NCBI RefSeq assembly: GCF_001653235.2
Contig: NC_035795.1
Span: forward strand, 3,107,001-3,171,000
Direction: 5' to 3'
DNA: 64,000 bases
Origin: Pochonia chlamydosporia 170
Lineage: Eukaryota; Ascomycota; Sordariomycetes; Hypocreales; Clavicipitaceae
Numbering within the stretch: the stretch's first letter is position 1; every line of letters starts with the position of its first letter. The notes beneath the pieces are model-generated. The model ran no database searches. It worked only from the letters and a program-made list of their open reading frames with translations, and had not been told where the DNA came from. Positions 12,819 to 21,528 of this stretch are shown here, in pieces. The position numbers and the translations under genes were made by a program.

Positions 12819-14760
12819 TAAGCTCTGCCTCCTAGCAACTTAACTGGAGCCAGGGAGGCACCTAAGTTGTATTCGCTTAACTGAGGTAGCTTGGAATTGT
12901 AATATCTGCCTATGTTTGTCAACCGTCCATGCCGCTTCTGTTACTACGTACACGTTTTGTCACTAGATCAACTGAGCCAAAGGAGGAAATTGATAGCGCT
13001 GTCAGGAATTAAACCTCATCCCATTGTCACTAAAGGGCCAGTTGTAGTTGGCACGTAGAATTAAACTTATTTGAGTAACCTTTACTGTATCCACCTAGCA
13101 CTAAGTTGCATTTCCTGAACTGAGTTGACTTGGGACTGTAGCTATCTGCCGACGATTTGGTTACCGTCCACACCACCCGTGTCATACGTAGATGAAGCTA
13201 GTGGAGGTCATCACCAAGCTACTGCAGATGATTCTAAACAGAATGGTCTTGTTAAATGGGGAATAGTCGGAGGCGACGCCCTAGGTGGCCTGGGTGATAG
13301 ACGGCAAGTAGGTCCGGAACTGGGGATTCTCCCAAAGGGGCTCCTGTACGGGTTTGACCACGCCAGTTTGGTCCTAACAAATACCTTCACACTGAGCCGA
13401 TCAGGAAGACAGTTGCTCTCTGGGAAGAGAAATGGTGTAGCCCTAGGATTGGGAATTGCGGATGAATTTGGTCATCTGCTGCGTTGCGCCCCCCTCACAG
13501 CGCCACTGGCAGGTCAGGGAGGACCGTAACGTCTGGTTGTACTGGCTGAGGCATGTTAGGCCAAACGTGATATGAGACAGACTTAATCATTTGCTCCTAG
13601 CGTGGTCACCAAACAAACGCCTGGACTAGAGGCAGTCAAGAAGTGGCTGCATTGTCGAATCTGAGCTAAAGCGTAGAAGCTGATAGAACTGTTAGGAATC
13701 GAGCCCAACCTCCAGTATAACCCAGAGACTAACTATGGTTGGTACATGGGTTTAAACTTACTTGAGTAACTTTTACTATATCCACCTAGCACGTAGTTGC
13801 ATTTTAAATTAAATTGGCTCTTAGAACTCTAGCTATCTACCTACTGTTTGGTACCTGTTCCCGCCTGGTATGTTCTTATACATGGATGATTGATCACTAA
13901 CTTAACTGGGCCAAACGAAGAAACTAACAGTGCTGTTAGGGATCCAACCTAACGCTTATTATGATCTAGAAGCCTAGCTGTGGTGAGTACATGTAAGGTT
14001 AAACTTGCTTGAATGATGTTTACTGTGTCCACGAAGCGTCTAATTGCATTTAATACATTGAATTGACTCTTCGAACGTGTACCTACGACTTGGTAACCTT
14101 CCAAGTCTGACATGTTCTTTACGTACATACTTTTCACCACCATCGATTGTCATAGGATTAAACCTAGCCTGAACAACTTTAACTGGAGCCACTTGAGCAC
14201 GTACTTGCATTTGCTAAAGTGAGTTAACGCTTAGAACTGTAACTACCTACCCGCCTAGGTACGTTGTTCAACCGTCTACACCTCACATGTTCCGTTACCC
14301 TGTCCAGCCTTGACTTCCCAATAACGTTGTGACATGCATGCGACCAAGCAAATGACCAGGTCTGCTCGGGTCTCTTAATTCAGTTTTCAAGCGAGGTTCC
14401 CATCTTAGAGGGTGACCATCTCTCTCACAGGTTTAATTGTCAAAGCATTGGATAGGATTAGGCTCAATCGATCAAGTCCATTGACGGCCTCCCTGGGGCA
14501 AAAGCCTAAATTGAGGATATATCTGTCGTTTATGATCCGCGCTACCTGGCTACTGCTTGGCACCACACTCCCTTCAGTGACTATCCTGTTTAGTATCATC
14601 CGTAAGATCTATTGGTAACCTTAAATCTACCCAGTGTTCTCGTGCGTACATACTTTGACCAGCCATTAGCATAGGATTAAACTTAAGCTTAAACAACTTT
14701 GGCTGAACCCACCCCGCAGTCCATTGCACCTCCCAATTGACCTACCCCCAGAGTCGTAAC
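12819..14760 (+). repeat. Diverged interspersed repeat, six direct copies
   Basis: A block with consensus near TTAAACTTACTTGAGTAAC, then TTTACTGTATCCACCTAGCA and GTTGCATTT, recurs on the plus strand starting near 12819, 13061, 13752, 13999, 14158 and 14677. Flanks are also shared: a downstream ACTGTAGCTATCTGCC-like stretch, then a TTGGTTACCGTCCA-like stretch and an upstream GCTGTTAGGAAT-like stretch. Spacing is irregular (about 155-690 bp), so this is an old, partly deleted tandem family rather than a fresh satellite. Copies differ by both transitions and indels. Confidence 0.65.
13300..14600. repeat. Diverged inverted repeat pair with related reading frames
   Basis: The plus strand near 13310-13435 and the minus strand near 14530-14410 can be aligned at DNA level over about 110 bp. 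Their translations also correspond: LGILPKGLLYGFDHASLVL on plus against LGFCPREAVNGLDRLSLIL on minus, then a similar Asn/Thr/Arg pattern. Neither frame matches a family I recognise. The pair sits inside the six-copy repeat region and may be part of the same old element. Confidence 0.4.
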
Positions 14761-15571
14761 GATCTATCTCCATGGCCGTTCAACGTCCACGTTCGTTGCG
14801 ATGTAACGCACAACGTACTCAACAGCTATAGTTGCCAACCGTGCCAACAGCTCAAGATTGGCGCCCCGAGTTCAAACGATTGCGTGGAATTTGCGCCGAA
14901 GCATAATGGGAATGTGATGCGAGTGTGTTATGAAGACACATTAGACGGCGTCGCATAGAAGAAGGATCCAGAGGAGGATGAAGAACCTTATCCCCCAAAC
15001 AAGACTCGGTGGATGGAGGAGACAAGATCGGTAGAACCTTAAGAAACTCCCATTCATCATCTCGACCCGAAAGAGAAAACTTGTCCAGGTATACTGCCTC
15101 CTCGTGTACCGAAGTAGATCATCGTCAAGTCCCCGCGCAAACTCAGTACTCAGCGTTAAGTACCTCCGGAGAACGATTTAGGCCCGCGTATACTCACACA
15201 CCTCTGTAAGGAATACATCGTGATCAGTTTTAAAGTTGAAAAGCTCCAAAAACAAGTCACCGGACGCTTCAAAAGTTTCAAGTCTGGTAAACAGAAACTT
15301 AATGTCCTCTCCCATTCTGTATATAACAACCCTTCCCATGCCGTTCTTCAGGTCTCCCCACGAACAGCTTCCTCCCAGTGTCATCAGCTTCATTTACCTC
15401 TTTCACATTATCTGAACATCATCTGTACACGCTTTGTACGTGATCAGCTTTGTTTGCATCAAGCCTTGGGACATTGTTCGTACGCTCTCTTTGTGGCACC
15501 ACCATCAGGATTGAACAGCCCTTTTTTTTTATTATTTACATTACTTATTTCACTGGCACCTCTTTATCATC

Positions 15572-16345
15572 ATGTATTTCGAGTACGTAGATTACATGAC
15601 TGACGAGCGAGGCACCTTTTTTGAGCAGGTCAGGCAAGGGGAGTATCTTGCTGACTGCATCCTGGGACGAGAGCCAAGGGCAGACGAACCACCAACAGAG
15701 GTGGCTCAAGAGCCAACCAAGGGGAAGTTGGTTGGTTTGAACCTTGGGGTGCTGGAGCTCCCTGAGACTGTGAACGCTGGCCCTGCCGGCATGGACAGCG
15801 AGGTCTGGCCTCCTGTCCGTGGCCGCACTAACCAGGGCCCTGAAGAGCAAGGCTGTGTTGACCTGAGGCTTCTTAGCCTCAGCTATGTTAACCAGCCCAT
15901 GAACCAAGGGCAGCGGCACCACCACCAGCAACAGCAGCAGCAGCAGCGGCAGCAACAGCGACAGCGACAGCAACAGCAACAGCACCACCACCAGCACCAC
16001 CAGCACCACCAGCACCACCAGCACCACCATCACCACCATCATCACCATCAACAGCAGCATCAGCAGCAGCAGGCAGAGCAACAGCTTCTGGACCAAGCGG
16101 CTGAGAACCACAGGCTCATGAACAAGGAGCTCATAGAACAAGGGTACACCAACCAGCCTCTCATGACCCAACAGCTGCAGCAGCAAGGGATCGTCGGCCA
16201 AGGCCCAATCGATGAGTCTATGCAGCAACGCTTCATGACTCAGAGGGCCATGTATCAGCAGCTTCTGAACCAAGAGCTGCTGAACGAGGGGCATATCAAC
16301 CCGGATCATTTGATGAGGGGTGTGACGAATGGGTTCCGGGGATAG
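15572..16345 (+). CDS. Hypothetical protein with long Gln/His tracts (257 aa)
   Basis: Not recognised. Residues 1-110 are ordinary and acidic (begins MYFEYVDYMTDERG). Residues about 114-168 are almost entirely Gln and His with a few Arg. The C-terminal third is Gln/Met/Leu-rich with repeated LLNQELLN / LMNKELIEQ / LMTQQLQQQ phrases that look like a diverged heptapeptide-type repeat, probably helical. There is no signal peptide. Support is the long uninterrupted frame, the ordinary composition outside the tracts and the ATG closely preceding the conserved-looking start. A long antisense frame also exists but encodes Leu/Val runs that simply mirror the CAG/CAC repeats. Could be a regulatory or scaffold protein; function unknown. 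Confidence 0.5.
   Translation: MYFEYVDYMTDERGTFFEQVRQGEYLADCILGREPRADEPPTEVAQEPTKGKLVGLNLGVLELPETVNAGPAGMDSEVWPPVRGRTNQGPEEQGCVDLRLLSLSYVNQPMNQGQRHHHQQQQQQQRQQQRQRQQQQQHHHQHHQHHQHHQHHHHHHHHHQQQHQQQQAEQQLLDQAAENHRLMNKELIEQGYTNQPLMTQQLQQQGIVGQGPIDESMQQRFMTQRAMYQQLLNQELLNEGHINPDHLMRGVTNGFRG
15914..16077 (+). repeat. CAG/CAC trinucleotide repeat tract
   Basis: Imperfect (CAR)n and (CAY)n triplets encode the Gln and His runs of the surrounding frame. The CACCAG hexamer is repeated several times near 15994-16025. Such tracts are length-unstable and likely polymorphic between isolates. Confidence 0.85.
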
Positions 16346-17889
16346 CTGGAGGAAGGGGGAATTTACCCCGGGGGGGCGGGGCCATGTGTTGGGAGGGCAG
16401 GGCATTTCATAGCAGTTGGAGTTATAGTGAATTCAGGTTTTCTTTTGTCTTTCTCATATTTGACTGAATTTCTCCATATTCGCGTGTGTTTGAACGTATT
16501 TGCATGTGCTGTATATATCCGCCTGTATTTGTTGCATTAGTCTGTATTTGTGTATATTTGTGCATACTTACGTACCGCCGCCATCCGCACCACCTTTCCG
16601 TAACGCCGTCGACACGTCTGTGGAGTCTATTTTGCTCAATCAATCTTCCTTGCTTCTATTTCGGCCATTCTTCAAGTGACCCCCTAGAGCCGTCTTTCCT
16701 CCTCGCTCCCCATCCATCTTCGCTCTGTCATCAGACCTCACAAGGCCTCAACACGGAGAGAAAGTATCCAAAGCAACAACGTGGACGGCTAGACGAACGG
16801 ACAGAACGCTTGCGGGTGATGGTGGCGCCGGGGACGGAGGGCCAGAGGGGGAGGCGGTGGATGAACAGCCATAGGAGGAGACATGTTGTTGCTGCTGTTG
16901 TTATTTTTCTCGAGATTGCTTGTGCTTCTGGGTGTGCTGTCGGGGCGGGATCAATAGCAAGCAAAGCACAGACATGGCGACAAAGAGTCGAGACAACTAC
17001 CTCCGCGTCTGCAAATGTACTTCTGCTTCCATGTCATCCATTGTCATCCCGTGCCAGCGTCGCAACGGTCCGCTGTGGCCAGTGAAGATGCTCTTATCCC
17101 GTGACAGGCGCTTCAATCCCGGGAGCGTCAGTCAAAGTGGTCAATTGACCCGTCCAGGAGCATCGACAAAAGTTCGGGGAGTAGGTGTGGCTCCAAACAG
17201 AACTTAAATGACGTCCAACTGCTCGCAATGCTCACTGTCAGCGTTTTCGTCCCTCGTCTGCCTAATTTCATCCCTAACACTATCGTTGAAGCTTGGGATT
17301 CCAGTCGTCGTTGTGTCAGGGATGAGTCGCAACTTATACAGCACCTGCTTGCCTCCATCCTCTCAGTCTCGAAAACCTGCAAATCCGCAGGCAAACCTTC
17401 AAGTCTGTGTGGGAAAATGCTAGAATCAGGCCCAAATAACGAAGAAATCTCAAGCCATTCATCATGGACTTGAGTACAGGGAAGTCAGTTTTGAGGATTT
17501 CTACGCCCAGACCTACCTTTCGTAGTACTCCGCTTCTTGACCACTGAAGAAGTTGTGGGTAGGGAGTGTTGCTCAGTTTGGAATAAGTTCAGGCGCGGGT
17601 CTGGAGTGTTTAGGAAGCGAAGAATGGGATGGGATGTGTCGACGGAATATAACTTCTGCCATGTCTCTGCATCTGCGGAGGGTTCCCTTTTGCCGGATTA
17701 AATGACCCCTAGGTCATTTTCTTTGATGGGATGTTTGCGTGAAGTTGCTCCTGAAGTCATGATTTGTCGTTGCTCCAGATATCGTAATTGGTCACATTGC
17801 GAGCAACGCCCCACATTATCCATCTACGTATATGAACAACCTCACGCCATTCACCACATTACTCAGACATCACCACCATCAACACCACA
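16346..17889. other. Intergenic, no supported gene
   Basis: About 1.5 kb. 16440-16570 is rich in TGTATTTG-like words. A plus-strand frame near 17228-17473 begins with LPNFIPNTIVEAW and vaguely resembles the start of an F-box protein, but it is too short to support. Confidence 0.45.
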
Positions 17890-18579
17890 ATGATGTCCCT
17901 AAAACAACCCATCATGCATCCAACGCCCAAACTAACACTCTTCGACGACGACGACTCCCGCTGGCAAGCTGTACAGACCCGTGACGCCGTAGCAGACGGC
18001 TTCTTCGTATACGCCGTGAAAACCACCAAAGTGTACTGCCGCCCCATCTGCAAGGCCCGATTGGCCCGTCGCTCAAACGTTACCTTTTACTCTACTGGAG
18101 CTGAAGCACAGAACGCCGGATTCAGAGCATGTAAGAGATGCAAGCCCGAGATGGAGGGATTCATGCCTGAGGAGCGGGCGGTGCAGCAGATTCGCAAGTT
18201 TGTCCTGGAGGAGGCTGTGACGGGTGAGGGGAAGAGACTGAGCTTGAGCCAGATGGCGAAGAAGTCTGGGCTGTCGAAGTGGCATTTCCACAGGGTGTTT
18301 AAGCGGACGGTTGGCGTCACGCCGTTTGAGTATCTGAAGAACGAGAGGGTGGCGTGGGGAGACGCGGCGGGAGTTGGGGGGTTGTGGGATGGGCAGTTGG
18401 ATGGAGCTTTTGGGCTGGGATTTTGGAATATGGGTTTGGAGACGGATGGCTCGACGGAGAGTGTGAGCGTGAGTTCGGGGTTGGTGTCGGTTGGAGCGAG
18501 TGGTGGGAGTGGGAGCCCGTTGGTGGATTTGGGGTTGGAGATGGACGATTTGCTGGTTTGGCCGGATGAGATGGGTTGA
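17890..18579 (+). CDS. Ada-type methylphosphotriester-DNA methyltransferase/AraC-like regulator
   Basis: N-terminal Ada domain (about residues 23-87). It should accept a methyl group from Sp-methylphosphotriesters in DNA onto a zinc-bound Cys and so sense alkylation damage. Cys50, Cys54, Cys81 and Cys84 have spacing C-x3-C-x26-C-x2-C, exactly that of E. coli Ada Cys38/42/69/72. The motifs YCRPIC and GFRACKRCKP are diagnostic. Residues about 95-152 form an AraC-type helix-turn-helix (LSLSQMAKKSGLSKWHFHRV, FKRTVGVTPFEYLK). The O6-methylguanine methyltransferase domain of full-length Ada is absent. The last 70 residues are Gly/Ser-rich with no known domain. The ATG at 17890 or the adjacent one at 17893 could start. 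No intron required. Confidence 0.85.
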   Translation: MMSLKQPIMHPTPKLTLFDDDDSRWQAVQTRDAVADGFFVYAVKTTKVYCRPICKARLARRSNVTFYSTGAEAQNAGFRACKRCKPEMEGFMPEERAVQQIRKFVLEEAVTGEGKRLSLSQMAKKSGLSKWHFHRVFKRTVGVTPFEYLKNERVAWGDAAGVGGLWDGQLDGAFGLGFWNMGLETDGSTESVSVSSGLVSVGASGGSGSPLVDLGLEMDDLLVWPDEMG

Positions 18580-19347
18580 CGCAATCAGCATGGTCATGTT
18601 TGACGGAATTTACAACTGGTTGAGCTGGGAAATTTCTTTTGACGGATTCGCAGCGGGTTGTTACTACGACAGCTGCTTCTTCATACACGGAGACCGGCGG
18701 CCACCAAGCTGATGACAGACGCATCAACACAACGGTGTGTGACTGGCACTAACTGTAAGGGTTCAAGGGTTCTGTGCCATTGAAGACTTACAGTCAAAGT
18801 CGCCCGAAAACAAAGCAGCTCAATACCCCGAACTCCGCCTTCAACCGAGTCAATTCGCCGTTCCAACGGCAACCACAACGGCCAAAGTCAACCAGGCACA
18901 CCGTTGCAACCAACTCGATCTCCGAGCCGGGATCCAATTTTACCCACTCCCAGCACGGTCAGATCGATGCGAGAGGCTTACGCGAAGTGTGCCTGTCGGT
19001 GCATTACCATAGGGGCGTTACCTGACGCTGACTAAAACAACGCTTCTGATTGGCCGATCTGACGCCACCCTTGCTCGTTCCCTCGCAGCAACTTGACTTA
19101 CACAGCGGTTTTGGCTGCATTGGTTCGTCATCTCTTCCCAAAAGAGTGCAAAAATGGAAAGGATGTTGTTCATTATTGAATTGCGAGCTTTGGGATTGGT
19201 GGACAGTGTTTAGGGTGAAGACATAAATGGTCGGGGCCTTGTCTTTCACCTCAAGTTCAACAAAGTCAATATATCTTCCATCACACCATTCACCTTTCTG
19301 TGCTCACCACCAAATTACTACACATCAAGTACTACACACAAGCCAAA
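18580..19347. other. Intergenic promoter region
   Basis: Spacer between the Ada-like gene and the metal transporter. Short frames only. The last 100 bases before 19348 are C/A-rich and look like a 5' leader (CACCACCAAATTACTACAC). Confidence 0.5.
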
Positions 19348-20130
19348 ATGTCGCCAACAGAATCATCCCCCCTCATAGAACCTCCCACAGAAAACCCCTT
19401 CCCAGCCTACGACTCCAAATCCATAGAACCCCCTCTGTCCCACACCCGCTACGACTATGGCCCCATCCTGCGCGACATCATCATCGGCTTCTCAGACGGT
19501 CTCACCGTCCCCTTCGCCCTCACAGCCGGCCTCTCCAGCCTCGGCAGCACCAAACTCGTCATCATAGGCGGCCTCGCCGAACTCTTCTCCGGCATGATAT
19601 CCATGGGCCTGGGCGCGTACCTCGCCGCCGCCACCGAGCGCGACACCTACACATCCCAAGAGGAAAAAGCCCACAAACCAAGCTGTCTAGCGGAACAGCG
19701 CTCCGAAATCTACAACATCCTCGAAAAGTACCACGTGTCACGGGCGGCAGCCACCCCCTTGGTAGATGAGCTGTGCGCAAACCAATCCCAGTGGGTGCGC
19801 TTCAAGATGGATTTCGGGCTGAAGATGGAGGCCCCGGATGTGCATCGGGCGTGGATTTCGGGGCTAACCATGGGAGTGAGCTACTTTGTCGGCGGGCTGA
19901 TTCCCATGGTGCCGTATTTTGTGATGGCGAGTGTGAGGGAGGCGCTGATGGTGAGTGTTGCGGTGACGGTGGTGGTTTTGCTGGTGTTTGGGTATGGCAA
20001 GAATTGGGTGGCGATGGGGGAGCATAGGGCGGGTGTTTGGGGCGCGGTGCAGACGCTTGTTATTGGGGTTTTGGCGGCGGGGACGAGTTATTTGATTGTG
20101 AAGGGGTTGGATGGGGGTGTTGATGTGTGA
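19348..20130 (+). CDS. VIT1/CCC1-family Fe2+/Mn2+ transporter
   Basis: 260-aa membrane protein of the vacuolar iron transporter family, which moves Fe2+ or Mn2+ into the vacuole in exchange for protons. After a Pro-rich cytosolic start, the first helix carries the family signature ILRDIIIGFSDGLTVPFALT. The second helix has GGLAELFSGMISMGLGAYLA with the conserved Gly/Met pattern. A hydrophilic Glu-rich domain (about residues 95-160) corresponds to the metal-binding region of VIT1. Three C-terminal helices follow (SGLTMGVSYFVGGLIPMVPY and two more). The start at 19348 is the first in-frame ATG after the A/C-rich leader and gives a normal length. Convergent with the S66 peptidase gene. Confidence 0.85.
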   Translation: MSPTESSPLIEPPTENPFPAYDSKSIEPPLSHTRYDYGPILRDIIIGFSDGLTVPFALTAGLSSLGSTKLVIIGGLAELFSGMISMGLGAYLAAATERDTYTSQEEKAHKPSCLAEQRSEIYNILEKYHVSRAAATPLVDELCANQSQWVRFKMDFGLKMEAPDVHRAWISGLTMGVSYFVGGLIPMVPYFVMASVREALMVSVAVTVVVLLVFGYGKNWVAMGEHRAGVWGAVQTLVIGVLAAGTSYLIVKGLDGGVDV

Positions 20131-20382
20131 TTTTGGTGTTTGGCAAACGGGATGCATTGCGTGGCGTTGGGGATACATAGCGTTATGACTGAGATGTTTA
20201 TTGAGCGGTGACTATCACAGATGAGAGGCGATCAGACTTGACTCACGCTATACTGTAATGCCATCGGCTTTGAATTCAGTCAAAAATCACTCATCTAATC
20301 GGTGTACCTAAGTATTGCATGTAAACATGTGCCAAATTTGCCCCAGACCACGCATCTATTATGCGATATTGGAAGCAAGGAT

Positions 20383-21528
20383 TCATGCTACTCCAGCCTC
20401 TAAAATGGCGAACCGATTATTTTCCGAATCAAGCTCGGCCATTGCGTAATATGGCAGCGTTACCATTGGTGTGGTATGACCAAAATCCACGTTGCAAAGA
20501 ACGGGGAAGTCCTGGCTCGGAATGAGGCATAGGCCCTCCCAGAAAACGTTTTCGAACTCCTTCCTTCGTTCATCGGAGTCATATCCAAAGGGACGCCCAA
20601 GCACCAGTCCTGCAGGCTTCTCAAAGACGCCCTGGGCAATTAAGTCAGCAAACGCGGTCCGCACAACGTCCAGGTCTCTGCTTTCTTCGCCCATAGAAGT
20701 CTCGAGGAATATGATGCGGTCTTCCCAATCTGGTCTTATGTCACTCATTCCATTCAACCGTACTACAACCGTCAGACACCCGCCGAAAAGACGACCCTGT
20801 GCTTTTCCATTGCGTAGCCATCGCCATCCAGGTGTTGAAACAACGGCTTGCTCTTTGACGGAGTTAGGATCAGCAAAATAGGCGGGAGCCTCGGGAGCAT
20901 AGAAGAGCGAGCGCGGCATATCACCGAGCGGTTTCGGCGTTGCAATTGCTTCGAGCAGATATTGAACGCAAAACGCAAGAGGGGAAGTCTTCTTAGCGAT
21001 GTCACCATTTGCTCCAAGCTCCGGGATGGCGCTGGGCCCATAAAACGTTTGTAGTTTGGCATGCGCGTTCAAGAACCAGTGCAGTCCAGTCATATCAGAG
21101 GACCCGACCACAATCTTGGGGTGCTTCCGAATGTGGGCACATAGTTCTTTATCGCTACATAAGGATGGTAGAAGCTCGGTGAAAGTTCCCCCGCCTATAG
21201 TGCAAATAACGGCGGAAACCTCAGCGTCAAAAAAGGCGTCACGAATCTCTGCGAGCCTATTGGTTACGGAGGAGCTCAGGTCCGAATCCTCCTTGAAAAA
21301 GACACGGGTTTTATACCCTCGTGCGAGTAGAACCGATCTCGCGCGAGATATGGCAGCAGGTAGCCTCGTATTGAGGCGGGCGGACGGCGAGATGAATGCG
21401 ATGGTTCCCCCGGGCTTCAGAGCTGGAGGAATTGATCCTGGCCTCGAAGAATCTTGCATTCCGAAGTTAAAGGTTCTGATTGCGTGCGTCAATATCGAAC
21501 AAGACCGTAAATGATCTGGCAGGTGCAT
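20383..21528 (-). CDS. Peptidase S66, LD-carboxypeptidase/MccF-like
   Basis: Serine peptidase family that in bacteria cleaves L,D bonds of murein tripeptides or inactivates microcin C-type peptidyl nucleotides. The N-terminal block ALKPGGTIAFISPSARL and the nucleophile motif VGSSDMTGLHWFLNA (Ser144) are clear. The middle block carries GRLFGGCLTVVVRLNG and the catalytic Glu region IIFLETSMGEES. The catalytic His is in NVDFGHTTPMVTLP. All three members of the triad are therefore present, and the length (381 aa, single exon) is close to bacterial members. A start at 21459 (MQDSSRPG) fits bacterial homologues better than 21528. Fungal copies are generally thought to come from bacteria by transfer; that is family knowledge, not shown here. 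Confidence 0.85.
   Translation of the reverse strand: MHLPDHLRSCSILTHAIRTFNFGMQDSSRPGSIPPALKPGGTIAFISPSARLNTRLPAAISRARSVLLARGYKTRVFFKEDSDLSSSVTNRLAEIRDAFFDAEVSAVICTIGGGTFTELLPSLCSDKELCAHIRKHPKIVVGSSDMTGLHWFLNAHAKLQTFYGPSAIPELGANGDIAKKTSPLAFCVQYLLEAIATPKPLGDMPRSLFYAPEAPAYFADPNSVKEQAVVSTPGWRWLRNGKAQGRLFGGCLTVVVRLNGMSDIRPDWEDRIIFLETSMGEESRDLDVVRTAFADLIAQGVFEKPAGLVLGRPFGYDSDERRKEFENVFWEGLCLIPSQDFPVLCNVDFGHTTPMVTLPYYAMAELDSENNRFAILEAGVA

Larger units (their letters stand above)
12441..15571. other. Gene-poor, repeat-bearing stretch
   Basis: About 3.1 kb without a convincing gene. 12819-14760 holds six diverged copies of a short repeat and an inverted pair (listed separately). 14760-15571 has only unsupported frames and is probably promoter/leader for the gene at 15572. 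Confidence 0.5.

Noticed and set aside
13125..13529. 134-codon plus-strand frame in the repeat region
   Set aside because: No domain; overlaps repeat copies, and part of it is the inverted-repeat relative of another non-coding-looking segment. Kept only as part of the repeat.
15545..16405. Long minus-strand frame rich in Leu/Val
   Set aside because: It is the antisense mirror of the CAG/CAC tract and of the plus-strand protein; low-complexity artefact.
17228..17473. Possible F-box-like start (LPNFIPNTIVEAW)
   Set aside because: Too short, no second F-box helix that I could trust and no continuation.
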